From Granulicella arctica (lineage in GTDB: Bacteria; Acidobacteriota; Terriglobia; Terriglobales; Acidobacteriaceae): a stretch of 64,000 nucleotides of DNA. The stretch's first letter is position 1, and every line of letters begins with the position of its first letter. The stretch is from NCBI RefSeq assembly GCF_025685605.1, contig NZ_JAGTUT010000001.1, positions 930,001-994,000 of the forward strand, read 5' to 3'. The translations under genes and the position numbers were made by a program. The notes under the pieces were generated by a model that searched no databases, was not told the origin of the DNA, and worked only from the letters and a program-made list of their open reading frames with translations. This document shows positions 34,563 through 45,927 of the stretch, piece by piece.

Positions 34563-36554
34563 CTACTTCTTTACTAGTTTCTTTGCGTGCGCCACAATGT
34601 TCGACACGCTGATGCCAAACTCCTCCAGCACCTTCGGTCCGGGAGCAGATGCGCCAAAGCGATCCACGCCGATGATGCCGCCGTTGTGGCCGACATACTT
34701 CCACCAACCCATCGTCGCACCGGCTTCGACAGCAAGCTTCGGTGTACCTTCCGGCATCAGCTTCGCCTTATAGGCATCGTTCTGCTCGTCGTAGATCCTG
34801 AAGCTCGGCATCGAGACCACCGAAGCATGGATGCCCTCGGCTTTCAGCTTCTCAGCAGCTTCCATAATGGTCGCCACCTCCGAGCCAGTCGCGATCAGGA
34901 TGATGTCCTTGCCCGAGTCATCGAGCGCATAAGCACCGTGCCGGACACCCTCGGCGATCTTGTACTTCTCTGCATCAAGTACCGGCAGATCCTGACGCGA
35001 CAGCGCCATAAACGCCGCACTGTGCCGCTCGAGCGCCAGCCGCCAGCAGGCAGCGGCCTCGTTCGCATCCGCTGGACGGAAGTCCGTAAGCTGCGGAATC
35101 GCGCGCAGAGCCATCAGGTGCTCCACAGGCTGGTGGGTCGGACCATCAGCGCCAAGGCCAATCGAATCATGCGTAAAGATGTAGAGCGAATGCGACGACT
35201 GCAGAGCGCCCATGCGTAGCGCCGAACGGCAGTAGTCCGAGAAGGTGAAGAAGGTCGAACCAAACGGAATCAAGCCGCCGTGCGCCGCGATCCCATTCAC
35301 AGCCGCCATCATGCCGAACTCGCGCACGCCGAAGAAAACGTTCCGGCCCTTCGGATCAAGATGGAAGTTCTCCGACTTGGCGAAGATCGTCTTCGTCGAA
35401 CTGGTGAGGTCGGCCGCACCGCCAAACAACTCAGGCACAACATCCGCGATCGCGTTCATGACAACCTGGCCTGCGTTGCGGGTAGCGATCGGCTTATCCG
35501 TTGGAAATACCGGCAGCTTCTTCTCCCAGCCATCGGCCAGCTTCATCGCCGTGCGACGGTCGAATTCAGCAGCCTTCTCCGGGTAGGCCTTCGAGTACTC
35601 CTCATACTTCTTCTGCCACTCGGCATGAGCTGTCTTGCCCTTTTCAACCAGCGAGCCCCAGTTCTTGCCCGCCTCCTCCGGCACGTAGAAGCTCTTGTCC
35701 TCAGGCCAGTTCAGGTTGCGCTTCGTAGCCTTGGTCGCTTCCGGTCCAAGCGCTTCGCCGTGGACACCCTTCGTCCCAGCCTTTGGGCTGCCGTAGCCGA
35801 TCACCGTCCGTACCTTGATCAGCGACGGGCGCGTCGTCTCGGCCTTCGCCGCCTGGATCGCATGCGTCAACGCCTCGAGATCGTTGCCGTCCGCAACCTC
35901 CTGGACGTGCCAGTGGTAGGCCTCAAACCGCTTCTTCACATCTTCGGTAAACGAGAGTTCCGTCGGCCCATCGAGTGAAATGAGGTTGTCGTCATACAGC
36001 ACGATCAGCTTGCCCAGCTTCAACGTTCCAGCCAGCGAGGAGGATTCGTGCGAGATGCCTTCCATCAGGTCGCCATCGCCGCAAAGGACATAAGTGTGGT
36101 GGTCGACCGGCGTGTGATTCTCGTGGTTGTAGACCGCCGCGAGGTGCTTCTCCGCGATCGCCAGGCCAACAGCCTCGGCGAAACCTTGTCCAAGCGGGCC
36201 GGTCGTAACCTCAACGCCAGGCGTCTCGCCATACTCCGGATGCCCCGGCGTGTGCGAACCCCACTCGCGGAACTGCTCCAACTGCGACATCGGCAGGTCA
36301 TATCCCGAAAGGTGCAGCACGCCGTACAGCAGTGCCGAAGCGTGGCCATTCGAAAGCACAAACCGGTCCCGATCCGACCACTTGGGATCCTTTGGATCGT
36401 GCTTCATAAACTTGTGGAAAAGCAGGTACGCAATCGGCGCGCAGCCTAACGGGGCGCCGGGATGGCCATTCTTTGCCTTTTCGACCTGGTCGACGGCGAG
36501 AAAGCGGAGTGTATTGATAGATAACTGGTCGAGTTCCTGCTGCTGATCGCTCAT
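34563..36554 (-). CDS. tkt: Transketolase
   Basis: Thiamine-diphosphate enzyme of the non-oxidative pentose phosphate path, moving two-carbon units between sugar phosphates. 663 residues, normal length. The N-terminal part carries the cofactor motif GDGDLMEGISHESSSLAG with NLISLDG, plus LGCAPIAYLL and GPLGQGFAEAVG; the middle pyrimidine domain has FSDYCRSALRMGAL and HDSIGLGADGPTHQPVEHL; the C-terminal domain is present. AGAGGA lies six bases before the ATG. The last residues (HAKKLVKK) are normal. It follows the GH15 gene after 113 bases. Confidence 0.97.
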   Translation of the reverse strand: MSDQQQELDQLSINTLRFLAVDQVEKAKNGHPGAPLGCAPIAYLLFHKFMKHDPKDPKWSDRDRFVLSNGHASALLYGVLHLSGYDLPMSQLEQFREWGSHTPGHPEYGETPGVEVTTGPLGQGFAEAVGLAIAEKHLAAVYNHENHTPVDHHTYVLCGDGDLMEGISHESSSLAGTLKLGKLIVLYDDNLISLDGPTELSFTEDVKKRFEAYHWHVQEVADGNDLEALTHAIQAAKAETTRPSLIKVRTVIGYGSPKAGTKGVHGEALGPEATKATKRNLNWPEDKSFYVPEEAGKNWGSLVEKGKTAHAEWQKKYEEYSKAYPEKAAEFDRRTAMKLADGWEKKLPVFPTDKPIATRNAGQVVMNAIADVVPELFGGAADLTSSTKTIFAKSENFHLDPKGRNVFFGVREFGMMAAVNGIAAHGGLIPFGSTFFTFSDYCRSALRMGALQSSHSLYIFTHDSIGLGADGPTHQPVEHLMALRAIPQLTDFRPADANEAAACWRLALERHSAAFMALSRQDLPVLDAEKYKIAEGVRHGAYALDDSGKDIILIATGSEVATIMEAAEKLKAEGIHASVVSMPSFRIYDEQNDAYKAKLMPEGTPKLAVEAGATMGWWKYVGHNGGIIGVDRFGASAPGPKVLEEFGISVSNIVAHAKKLVKK

Positions 36555-36667
36555 TCGTTTCCTCTAAGTTCCGCGACGGTCCATACTCGTCGGCTCATGG
36601 TTTCTAGATCAAGTCATCGTGACGCTCGTCACAGTGTACTAGCGAGACGCAGTTGGAAACCTGCACC

Positions 36668-39115
36668 TCACCCCGCGGGTTGAGAATCAGGGCTGACCAG
36701 GGTGACCTCAACATTGCGGCCAAGCCATTGATCGTCCCCGGTCCACTGCAAAGTAAACACGATGGTCCCCGTCTGCTCCGGGGTTGTAAAGATGTCCGCA
36801 AAAGATCCCGGATAGCCGACAGCCTTCGACTCCGCGTGGAGCGTCGTCTGCCAGTCATCGAAGGTATAGACCACTCGGAAAGGCTTCGGATCCATAATCC
36901 GCAGCATCAGGCCAGCCGCCAGCTCGCTCACCGGGCGCGAGGTCTGGTAGATCTCCAGCAGGCTGTGGAAATCCCGCTCATGTACCGGCCGGCTGTACCG
37001 ATCTTCCACCGCCGAAATCCGGTCAAATACCTGTCCATCCACCGTCGACCGCAGCAGCTTCAGATACTCCGAGTGAGCCCAGACCAGCGGCTGGGCCGAG
37101 CCTGCCGACTTGCCGAAGTACATTCCCTCGGAAGGCAGGTCCTCATAGTCCCACACCTGCTCCGGCAACATACCACCGACCGAGCTGAACTTCTCAAACG
37201 CGTCGATGAACGGCTTCACATCGCCCCCGGCCGCCAGTTCGTAATGTGCTCGCTCACCGCCAAGCAGCGGCCACGCACGACCTTGGCCCCATCCCTCGAA
37301 CGGACCGCCGTCCTTTCGCTGCCCATAGCCATCATGGTTATACCGTCGCCATGCAGGTCCAAACGGCGTCTCGATCTTCAGGCAGTGGTCGACCACCTTC
37401 AGTGAGTCGACAATCAACGGGTTATCCGCACGACGAATCCCGTACCGCACCAGTTCCAGGAAGCCCGCGTCAATCACCTCGCGCGCCTCGAAGTCGTACT
37501 GCTCGTCCGGCCCACGGTTTGAAAGATGGATATTCCCAACAGGAATCTTCGGGTTGTGGAACGGCTCTCCCGTATTTGGGGGACGGATCCGCATATAGTG
37601 CCGCTTCACGCCCTCGAGCAGAACGCCGTCATCCGTCGTCGTCCACTGGTCAAGATTGGCTTCAATCCAGTCCGCATAGGTCTCAAGAAAGCTCGCCAGT
37701 TCCACCGAACCATGACCTCGCGCAATGTCCGCCGCGCAGATCAGCCCCGAGATGACCGCAGCCAGCGTCGAGGGCGAGTAACCAGCATTCTCCTCCCAGC
37801 GTTCCTGCTGCGTCACCGGAGCAAACCGCACCAGGAACGCCGCCGCAGCCTCCACAAAGGGAACAACATCAAAGTTCCCCAATCCATCCAGCTTCCACAA
37901 ACGCCATGCCAGGATGATCGGAAATGCCACCTCGTCCAACTGGATTCCAGTCCAGTACGGCGTTCCGTCGATCCAGAAGTTCTGCGCAAAGCTCCCGTCG
38001 GGCCGCTGTGTACACGCCAGGTAGACCAGCGCCCGCCGAGCCGTATCCGTCCGTCCACAAGCCAGCAGCGCCGTCGCTGTTTGCACCATATCCCGAGTCC
38101 ACACCAGGTGATACCCACCCAGATCGTCGTCGCCCTTCGATGCGCCCCATGGTATCGACGCCGAAGCAATAAACGCACCCGAATACGTCTTATCCTCATG
38201 CGCCAGCAGCACGTTTTCACTGATCCTCATCAGTGTGCCACCATCCATCGCCGCCGGAGCAAGATGATCCGGGCCACCCGCACGCGTCCACTGCAGCAGG
38301 AAGCGCTTCACATGCACGTCGTAGGGAGTCGAGAGCGTCTGCATCATTCCCGCAAGCGCCGCGTGATGACCGTCCCCGAGCGCGATTGCGATCGTAAACT
38401 CCCGATTGCTCGCAACGTCGATCTCGCCCACTACGGCGATGTTGCCGTCCAGCGCCTGGCCAAAGTGCCAGTCCATCTTCATGTCGCTCGATAGGTCCTG
38501 AAACCCATCGCTCGTCCCCACATACCCGCAGGATGATCGCGTAAAGCCGCAATCCGCACCGATAGCGAGCGAGGTGTCACCCTTCCACGCCAGGATCGCT
38601 CGCTGACCTGCAATCTCGATCGACCGGGCCGAATTTCCCGCCCCGCCGCCGTTCAGGTGTGGTGCCAGCAGAGCGTAGCACTTCAGTCGCGATAACACAG
38701 CCTCATCGCCCGTAACCTTCACATTCATCAGCATCACCGGATGGTGCGGGTCGCTGATGAACTCCTTCGTAACCCTGTAACGCCCCTCGCGGTCGCCGCC
38801 AGCCACTCGCACGGCCAACGCATCCGGATTGATGTACTGAAAGTCGTAGTCGAAGTCCCGCTTCTCTTCGTGAAAGAAGGTCTCGCCATCCGTGAACAGC
38901 AGCTCCATGTCACGGATCTGCGGCCGATCAATCGTCGGATAGTAGATCTCATTCAGCGTCCCGTGCGAGACGGTGTACCAGATCCTGCTCGAAGCGGCAT
39001 ACGCCGTAATAATGGCGTCCTTCCGACTCGAGGTCCATCGAGGAGGCAGGCCAGGCGACCCAAAAGCGGGTCCATCATCATCCAGCCAACGGTACGAAGC
39101 AGCAAGATCGCTCAT
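36668..39115 (-). CDS. Glycoside hydrolase family 15, glucoamylase type
   Basis: 815 residues, the usual length for bacterial GH15 with the N-terminal beta-sandwich domain. Releases glucose from the non-reducing ends of starch-like or related glucans. The N-terminal domain (about 1-270) has HGTLNEIYYPTIDRPQIRD; the (alpha/alpha)6 catalytic domain follows with HLVWTRDMVQTATALLACG, RPDGSFAQNFWIDGTPYW, and GWGQGRAWPLLGGERAHYEL with the catalytic region WAHSEYLKL near residue 690. A C-terminal extension with an Ig-like look is present. No signal peptide, so it probably acts in the cytoplasm on stored or imported glucan. No Shine-Dalgarno; TAATAC lies five bases before the ATG. Confidence 0.92.
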   Translation of the reverse strand: MSDLAASYRWLDDDGPAFGSPGLPPRWTSSRKDAIITAYAASSRIWYTVSHGTLNEIYYPTIDRPQIRDMELLFTDGETFFHEEKRDFDYDFQYINPDALAVRVAGGDREGRYRVTKEFISDPHHPVMLMNVKVTGDEAVLSRLKCYALLAPHLNGGGAGNSARSIEIAGQRAILAWKGDTSLAIGADCGFTRSSCGYVGTSDGFQDLSSDMKMDWHFGQALDGNIAVVGEIDVASNREFTIAIALGDGHHAALAGMMQTLSTPYDVHVKRFLLQWTRAGGPDHLAPAAMDGGTLMRISENVLLAHEDKTYSGAFIASASIPWGASKGDDDLGGYHLVWTRDMVQTATALLACGRTDTARRALVYLACTQRPDGSFAQNFWIDGTPYWTGIQLDEVAFPIILAWRLWKLDGLGNFDVVPFVEAAAAFLVRFAPVTQQERWEENAGYSPSTLAAVISGLICAADIARGHGSVELASFLETYADWIEANLDQWTTTDDGVLLEGVKRHYMRIRPPNTGEPFHNPKIPVGNIHLSNRGPDEQYDFEAREVIDAGFLELVRYGIRRADNPLIVDSLKVVDHCLKIETPFGPAWRRYNHDGYGQRKDGGPFEGWGQGRAWPLLGGERAHYELAAGGDVKPFIDAFEKFSSVGGMLPEQVWDYEDLPSEGMYFGKSAGSAQPLVWAHSEYLKLLRSTVDGQVFDRISAVEDRYSRPVHERDFHSLLEIYQTSRPVSELAAGLMLRIMDPKPFRVVYTFDDWQTTLHAESKAVGYPGSFADIFTTPEQTGTIVFTLQWTGDDQWLGRNVEVTLVSPDSQPAG

Positions 39116-39439
39116 TGTCGGTATTAGAAATCAAAACCCGTTGGCGCGGGAGAACGCACTGTAAATGCGAGACGAATCCCCTGCCGTCACGCCCAATTCA
39201 GGTCGAAACCACAAAGTACAGCCCTTTGCATCGCCACGTTACGTCCGATCCTTTGACCACACGTTTCGATTCGTATAAATTCAGTAATTGGGCACTCGTG
39301 TTCCGACGCAGGTCCTAGACGCCAGCGGCCCCACGAAACCGCTCATCTTATCGAATACACCACTCCTTCAGCTGCCACAGCTAGGTCCTCCTCAGAACGT
39401 GTGACGAGACCGGGAGTCCTTCCAAGCTTCAGGAGCCCG
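39116..39439. other. Divergent promoter region between GH15 and TonB receptor genes
   Basis: 324 bases holding no gene. It must contain both promoters. On the plus strand TTGACC (39253-39258) and TATAAA (39274-39279), 15 bases apart, form the best candidate, leaving a leader of about 150 bases before the receptor. I see no recognisable riboswitch in that leader, though it contains small stems such as AGCGG/CCGCT. Confidence 0.5.
39253..39279 (+). promoter_or_regulatory. Candidate promoter of the TonB receptor gene
   Basis: TTGACC and TATAAA with a 15-base gap; the spacing is shorter than ideal. It is the only strong -10-like element in the divergent region. Confidence 0.4.
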
Positions 39440-41926
39440 ATGTCTCGTTACGCCACCACTTTCTCTCCTCGCATTAGAAAGCTCTCCAGTCTCTCGTTCT
39501 GCCTCGCCACTCTCCTTCTGATAGCTCTGCCAATCTTCGGCCAATCGGTGCAGGTAAGCGGAACGATCAAAGATCCCGACCAATCCGTCGTTAGCGGCGC
39601 AGTCGTCACCCTCACCGGCCCCGCAAGCAGCATCGCCCTCCAGACCACCACCAACCAGACCGGCGTCTACGTCTTCCCAACCGTCAATCCGGGAACCTAT
39701 CGCCTCGAAGCAAGCAAAAACGGCTTCGCAACCCTAACCATTCCCGCCTTGATCGTCGTGTCAGGACAGACCGCCACACAAGACCTCTCGCTCACTCTGG
39801 CCGGGGAAAATACTTCCATCACCGTCGTAGGCGGCCTCTCCGGCACGCCTGCCAACGGCTACTACGTCAACAGGGTCAACCCTGGTGTCCTCGGCACCTC
39901 GCCCATCGTCAATCAGCCGTACACCATCACCGTGATGCCTGCCGAGCAGATCGCGAACACCCAGGTCAAGAACCTCCGCGACGCTATCCAGTACCTCCCG
40001 CTGGTCTCTTTTACTGAGCAGCAGGGAGACGAGATACTCCGCCCCTCCACTCGCGGCATCCAGGGCAGCATCGCGCAAAATACCCGCATGGACGGTATGG
40101 CCATCGCCATCACCGGCGCGAACCCCATGGAGCAGTATCAGGAGCTTCAGGTAGAAAACGGCCTCGGTGCCGCCATGTACGGCCCGGCTAACCCCTCCGG
40201 CATGTTCGACTTCGTCCTCAAGCGCCCCACCGAAGCCCCCACCGCCAATCTTTACTTCGAGCAGGACAGCACCTCCATCGGTACCGTCTACGGCGACGCC
40301 GGTGGACGCCTCGGACCGCACAAGATCTTCGGCTACCGCACCAACCTGCTCTTCGGCGACGGCACCGCCTACGTCGACCAGAGCCGCCTCCGCCGCCGTC
40401 TCGGCGAGTTCGCCTTTGACCTTCGCCCCACCGACCACACCACCATCGACGCTCATTACAGTGCCTACGACATCGTCCAGCGCGGCTACCCTGGCTGGTT
40501 CACCTACGGTCCCGATGCGACCGACACCACCTCCACCGTCCAGCGCCCCAAACGCACCCTGCTCCTGCCTGGCGCACCCGATCCAACCCGCATCGGCTTC
40601 GGTCAGGCCTACGCGGGCGTCAATCTCACCACCCAGAGCACCGGTGCCCGCCTGCTCCACGACTTCTCTCCGAACTGGCACGCCATGGCCGGCGGTCTCG
40701 CCCAGCGCCTCGACCGCTTCATCGATACACCCGTCAACAATCTCACCAACAACACCGGTGACTACACCTCTACGCTCGCCGTCGGCTTTGCGCCACGTTT
40801 CGGTGTCGAGAGCGACCTCGGCTACATCACCGGCACCTACGCAAAATGGGGCATCCGACAGGACATCGTCGCCGCCAGTGAAGGCTACCGCTTCAATCAG
40901 TACAGCTACACCACGCCCTCCACCGCCACCGTTACGCTCGGCAAGGCAAACATCGCCAACCCCCTCGTCTTCGGGTCCCCACTCACAGGTCTCCCCAAAA
41001 ACCGCGGCTTATACAAGTCGGCGGTAGTCCACCAGCAGGGCTTCAATCTCGGCGATCTGATCTACCTCCCCAAAGGTTTCGCCGTCCGCCTCGCCGCCAG
41101 CCAGGATTGGATCGGCGTCGACAACAACACCACCACTGCGCGCACCGGCGGCTCAAACAAGAACGGCATCAGCCCCTCCGCAAGCGTCATCTACAAGCCC
41201 ACCGCCGCGACAACCATCTACGGCACCTACGCCAGCAGCCTCCAGCAAGGAGACATCGCACCCGGCAGCACCAACCTTGTCAACGCGAACCAGGCTCTAG
41301 CTCCCTACCGCAGCAAGGAGTGGGAGTTCGGCTTCAAATCGTCAGCGCGGCCGATCAACATCACTGCCGCCCTCTTCCGACTGGAGCGCCCCTTTGCCGA
41401 GACGGTCGCCGTCAACGTAAAGCAGAACATCTTCGAGATCGTCGGCCAGCAGGTTAACTTCGGCGCCGAGATCTCAGGACAAGGCACCCTCTTCCACCGC
41501 CTCCTGATCGATGGCGGCTTTACCGCCCTCAACGCCCGCCTTAACAACACCGGTATCGCCGCCACGGATGGAAAGCGCTTCGTCGGCATTCCAGCCTACA
41601 AGTCAAACCTGCTTAGCGAATTCCGCGTACCCCGCATCGCCAATCTGAGCATCACCGGCGACTGGCAATTCGTTGGAGGCCGTCCGCAGGATGACGAAAA
41701 CCTCCACACCACCACCGGCTACAACATCTACGATCTAGGCTTCCGCTACTCCCACCCGATCTTCAGCCGTCTGGCCACCCTCCGCTTCACCTCGAACAAC
41801 ATCACCGACGTCCACTACTACTCCACCATCGCGGCCGGCGACATCACAGGCACGAACGCCAGCAGCAACGTAGCCCACCTCGGCTCTCCCCGCACCATCT
41901 CCACGTCCCTCCAGTTCGCCTTCTAG
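39440..41926 (+). CDS. TonB-dependent receptor with N-terminal regulatory-like domain
   Basis: 828 residues from the ATG at 39440 (AGGAG four bases upstream), with a signal peptide (FCLATLLLIALPIFGQ). Order: a CarboxypepD_reg-like domain (VQVSGTIKDPDQSVVSGAVV, FPTVNPGTYRLEASKNGF, residues about 35-115), the plug domain (SIVNQPYTITV, LRDAIQYLPLVSF, RGIQG), and a 22-strand-type barrel ending in Phe (STSLQFAF). The plug-barrel layout is like ferrisiderophore receptors of the FhuA group; the ligand is unknown. It converges on an oxyanion-type binding protein, which may hint at the cargo. No energy-transducing genes are nearby. Confidence 0.88.
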   Translation: MSRYATTFSPRIRKLSSLSFCLATLLLIALPIFGQSVQVSGTIKDPDQSVVSGAVVTLTGPASSIALQTTTNQTGVYVFPTVNPGTYRLEASKNGFATLTIPALIVVSGQTATQDLSLTLAGENTSITVVGGLSGTPANGYYVNRVNPGVLGTSPIVNQPYTITVMPAEQIANTQVKNLRDAIQYLPLVSFTEQQGDEILRPSTRGIQGSIAQNTRMDGMAIAITGANPMEQYQELQVENGLGAAMYGPANPSGMFDFVLKRPTEAPTANLYFEQDSTSIGTVYGDAGGRLGPHKIFGYRTNLLFGDGTAYVDQSRLRRRLGEFAFDLRPTDHTTIDAHYSAYDIVQRGYPGWFTYGPDATDTTSTVQRPKRTLLLPGAPDPTRIGFGQAYAGVNLTTQSTGARLLHDFSPNWHAMAGGLAQRLDRFIDTPVNNLTNNTGDYTSTLAVGFAPRFGVESDLGYITGTYAKWGIRQDIVAASEGYRFNQYSYTTPSTATVTLGKANIANPLVFGSPLTGLPKNRGLYKSAVVHQQGFNLGDLIYLPKGFAVRLAASQDWIGVDNNTTTARTGGSNKNGISPSASVIYKPTAATTIYGTYASSLQQGDIAPGSTNLVNANQALAPYRSKEWEFGFKSSARPINITAALFRLERPFAETVAVNVKQNIFEIVGQQVNFGAEISGQGTLFHRLLIDGGFTALNARLNNTGIAATDGKRFVGIPAYKSNLLSEFRVPRIANLSITGDWQFVGGRPQDDENLHTTTGYNIYDLGFRYSHPIFSRLATLRFTSNNITDVHYYSTIAAGDITGTNASSNVAHLGSPRTISTSLQFAF

Positions 41927-41991
41927 CCTCCTGCCACCCATCGAAGTCGCCTCTTGCAGCCCATCGCAGGAGGCGAATTAGTCTTTTTTCC

Positions 41992-42942
41992 TTAGCCTCG
42001 CAGCACAGCCGCATCGCCCGTTGGATCAAACTGCGACTGCCGAAACAAACTCTGTGCTGCCTCACCTTTCAACCACTCCGCAAAGGCAACCGCCCCCGGC
42101 CGATTTGCCGCGTCCTTCAGCACCGCCGCATAGAAGACCAGAGGCTCCGGATAGTACGTATGCCCATCTATAGTGAGGCTTACATCCGGATGATCCGCGT
42201 GTACCCTACCGCCACTCAGGTTCACGTCGTTCGGCAGCACAACATACGGCAGATGCGCCGGCCCTGGTCCAGTCTTGTACGAAGAACTAGCGTCCAGATC
42301 GCCGCTCAGCAGCTTTGACTGTGTATTTCCCCCTGCCCCAACCTGCTCCGGGTTCGGCGTCGCGCCAAGAACCTTCTCCACAAGATCCGGCTGACCATAC
42401 TTCTTCGCCGCCAGCATCATCGTGAAGATAATATTCCGCCCTCCGGGATCGCCCGCCGGATTCGCACGGGCAAATCGCAGCCCCGGCTCCTGCAGAATCT
42501 TCCACCAGTCATCCTTCCCCTTCGCTGCGGCCTCGAACCGTGCCACAAACCGACTCTTCGGGCTGTAGGTAATCACCATCTCCGTCCGCGCAATCGGCTG
42601 CGCGACCTCCGCCTTCCCGGCCCGCATCACGCTCAACATCGGTCCAGCCGTGATCGGGATAAATACGTCGGCCAGAAGGCTTCCATCGACCAGCGATTTA
42701 GCCACAGCATCGGCTCCCTGCGCATGGGCATGCAGGTCAAGCTTAAGCGCAGACGCAATCGCCGCTTTGATCGGCCCGTTCAGAATTGCCGCCATCGACC
42801 CAGCCGAAGCAACCTCGAGCGCACCCAACTCCGCAGCCATCAGAGAAGCAGGTGTACCCGCCAGCACCCCACCTGCAACCAGCAAGCCGCCACGAGCAAG
42901 GAACGTCCGCCTGTTGCCAGCGTCCCGATGAATCATCGTCAT
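41992..42942 (-). CDS. Extracellular solute-binding protein, molybdate/tungstate (ModA/WtpA) type
   Basis: About 316 residues. A GGAGG five bases before the second ATG (42942) favours that start over 42945. The N-terminus has a twin-arginine type signal (NRRTFLARGGLLVAGGVLAG), so it may be exported folded. The mature part follows the ModA/WtpA type-2 binding-protein plan, with EVASAGSMAAILNGPIKAA, LVDGSLLADVFIPIT, and AFAEWLKGEAAQSLF near the end. Molybdate or tungstate binding is inferred. No permease or ATPase genes adjoin it, so it is an orphan in this window. It converges on the TonB receptor. Confidence 0.8.
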   Translation of the reverse strand: MTMIHRDAGNRRTFLARGGLLVAGGVLAGTPASLMAAELGALEVASAGSMAAILNGPIKAAIASALKLDLHAHAQGADAVAKSLVDGSLLADVFIPITAGPMLSVMRAGKAEVAQPIARTEMVITYSPKSRFVARFEAAAKGKDDWWKILQEPGLRFARANPAGDPGGRNIIFTMMLAAKKYGQPDLVEKVLGATPNPEQVGAGGNTQSKLLSGDLDASSSYKTGPGPAHLPYVVLPNDVNLSGGRVHADHPDVSLTIDGHTYYPEPLVFYAAVLKDAANRPGAVAFAEWLKGEAAQSLFRQSQFDPTGDAAVLRG

Positions 42943-43014
42943 CATGTCCTCCAGGCCCCGTAATACCTTGCAGGATACCCGTTACCTCGTTGCGCTATCA
43001 TCTGGAGGGCCGCA

Positions 43015-43036
43015 ATGCTGCAGATCTCCGCAGCAT
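43015..43036. promoter_or_regulatory. Inverted repeat in the divergent SBP/sodA promoter region
   Basis: ATGCTGC and GCAGCAT, a perfect seven-base inverted repeat around AGATCTCC, lies between the two start codons. It could be an operator or only a hairpin; no named box is matched. Confidence 0.35.
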
Positions 43037-43149
43037 CACCATCTGCATCACTTCGAGCCTGACTGGCATCGAAAGAAGACATCAGCAACCGAGGCATTCC
43101 GCCCCGATAGACAGCCTGAAATGACTTGTGAAGCACAGGAGATACACAA

Positions 43150-43761
43150 ATGGCCTTTGAACTTCCCGCACTTCCGTATGACTACGCGGCGCTTGAGCCC
43201 TACATCGATGAAGCAACCATGAAGCTTCACCACGACAAGCACCACCAGACCTACGTCACCAACCTGAATGGCGCAGTCGAGAAGTACCCCGACCTCGGCA
43301 AGAAGACCCCCGAAGAGCTCGTCAAAGACCTCGCCAGCATCCCTGAGGACGTCCGCAAGGTCGTCCAGAACAACGGCGGCGGCCACGTCAACCACACCAT
43401 GTTCTGGCAGATCATGAAGCCAGGCGGCGGCGGTGAGCCTACCGGCAACATCGCCGAGCAGATCAAGGCCGACTTCGGTGACTTCGAGACCTTCAAGAAG
43501 ACCTTTAACGAAACCACTGCCAAGCAGTTCGGCGCAGGTTGGGGTTGGCTCGTCTTCGCAGACGGCAAGCTGAAGATCGAAACCACCGCCAATCAGGACA
43601 ATCCCATCTCCCATGGCCACTATCCCATCCTCGGCAACGACGTCTGGGAGCACGCCTACTACCTCAAGTATCAGAACAAGCGTCCCGACTACCTCGCAGC
43701 CTGGTGGAACACCGTCAACTGGGATGAGATCAACAAGCGCTTCGCCACCGCCCAGAAGTAA
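43150..43761 (+). CDS. sodA: Superoxide dismutase, Fe/Mn family (Mn-type)
   Basis: Converts superoxide to oxygen and hydrogen peroxide. 203 residues. Metal ligands are His27, His82, Asp164 and His168 ([25 protein letters not shown]). The pattern [13 protein letters not shown] with Gln in ANQDNP is Mn-type rather than Fe-type. No signal peptide, so cytoplasmic. AGGAGA lies eight bases before the ATG, and a strong terminator follows. Divergent from the solute-binding protein. Confidence 0.96.
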   Translation: MAFELPALPYDYAALEPYIDEATMKLHHDKHHQTYVTNLNGAVEKYPDLGKKTPEELVKDLASIPEDVRKVVQNNGGGHVNHTMFWQIMKPGGGGEPTGNIAEQIKADFGDFETFKKTFNETTAKQFGAGWGWLVFADGKLKIETTANQDNPISHGHYPILGNDVWEHAYYLKYQNKRPDYLAAWWNTVNWDEINKRFATAQK

Positions 43762-43778
43762 TCTGCACCTGTCGTCAC

Positions 43779-43814
43779 AAAAGGGCTGCCTATCTGGCAG
43801 CCCTTTCGTTTTTT
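43779..43814 (+). terminator. Rho-independent terminator of sodA
   Basis: AAAGGGCTGCC and GGCAGCCCTTT pair around TATCT, followed by CG and then a T run ending near 43814. Confidence 0.9.
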
Positions 43815-43828
43815 ACGGACAGGATGTT

Positions 43829-43866
43829 GTCATCCTGAGCGAAGTCGAAGGATCTGCGGTTGTCTG
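43829..43866 (+). repeat. Dispersed repeat, copy 3
   Basis: GTCATCCTGAGCGAAGTCGA followed by AGGATCTGCGGTTGTCTG, nearly identical to copy 1 at 19906-19943. It lies between sodA and typA. Confidence 0.8.
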
Positions 43867-44020
43867 TTCCACCCGCCACATTCGCCGTCCATTAATAGCC
43901 GCCGGAGCCAGCCCAGGCCCATCTGCGGTAAACTAAAAGCGACGCGCATTTTCCCCCCGGCAACAACCCCAAGCGCCCAATTTAGTTTCAGCCCTCTATA
44001 GAACAGGACGTACACCCGAA

Positions 44021-45859
<1,839 letters not shown>

Positions 45860-45875
45860 CTTCCGCTTCACAAAT

Positions 45876-45914
45876 AAAATGGCTGGACGCTTCAAGCGTC
45901 CAGCCATTTTCCTT
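45876..45914 (+). terminator. Terminator shared by typA and the converging operon
   Basis: AAAATGGCTGGACGCTT and AAGCGTCCAGCCATTTT form a long perfect stem with a minimal loop, followed by CCTTTA. It is nearly symmetric and can act on both strands. Confidence 0.9.
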
Positions 45915-45927
45915 TAGCCTCATCAAG

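Noticed and set aside
39280..39439. A possible cobalamin-type riboswitch in the receptor leader (CGAGACCGGGAGTCC)
   Set aside because: Only a faint resemblance to the B12 box; the other conserved elements are missing.
40167..41027. A Ser/Pro/Thr-rich frame within the TonB receptor gene
   Set aside because: Low-complexity shadow; the receptor frame is continuous.
42943..43149. A possible molybdenum cofactor riboswitch before the binding-protein gene
   Set aside because: I could not fit the conserved core; only a simple inverted repeat is present.
19906..43866. A CRISPR array made of the GTCAT repeat
   Set aside because: The copies are kilobases apart and have no regular spacers.
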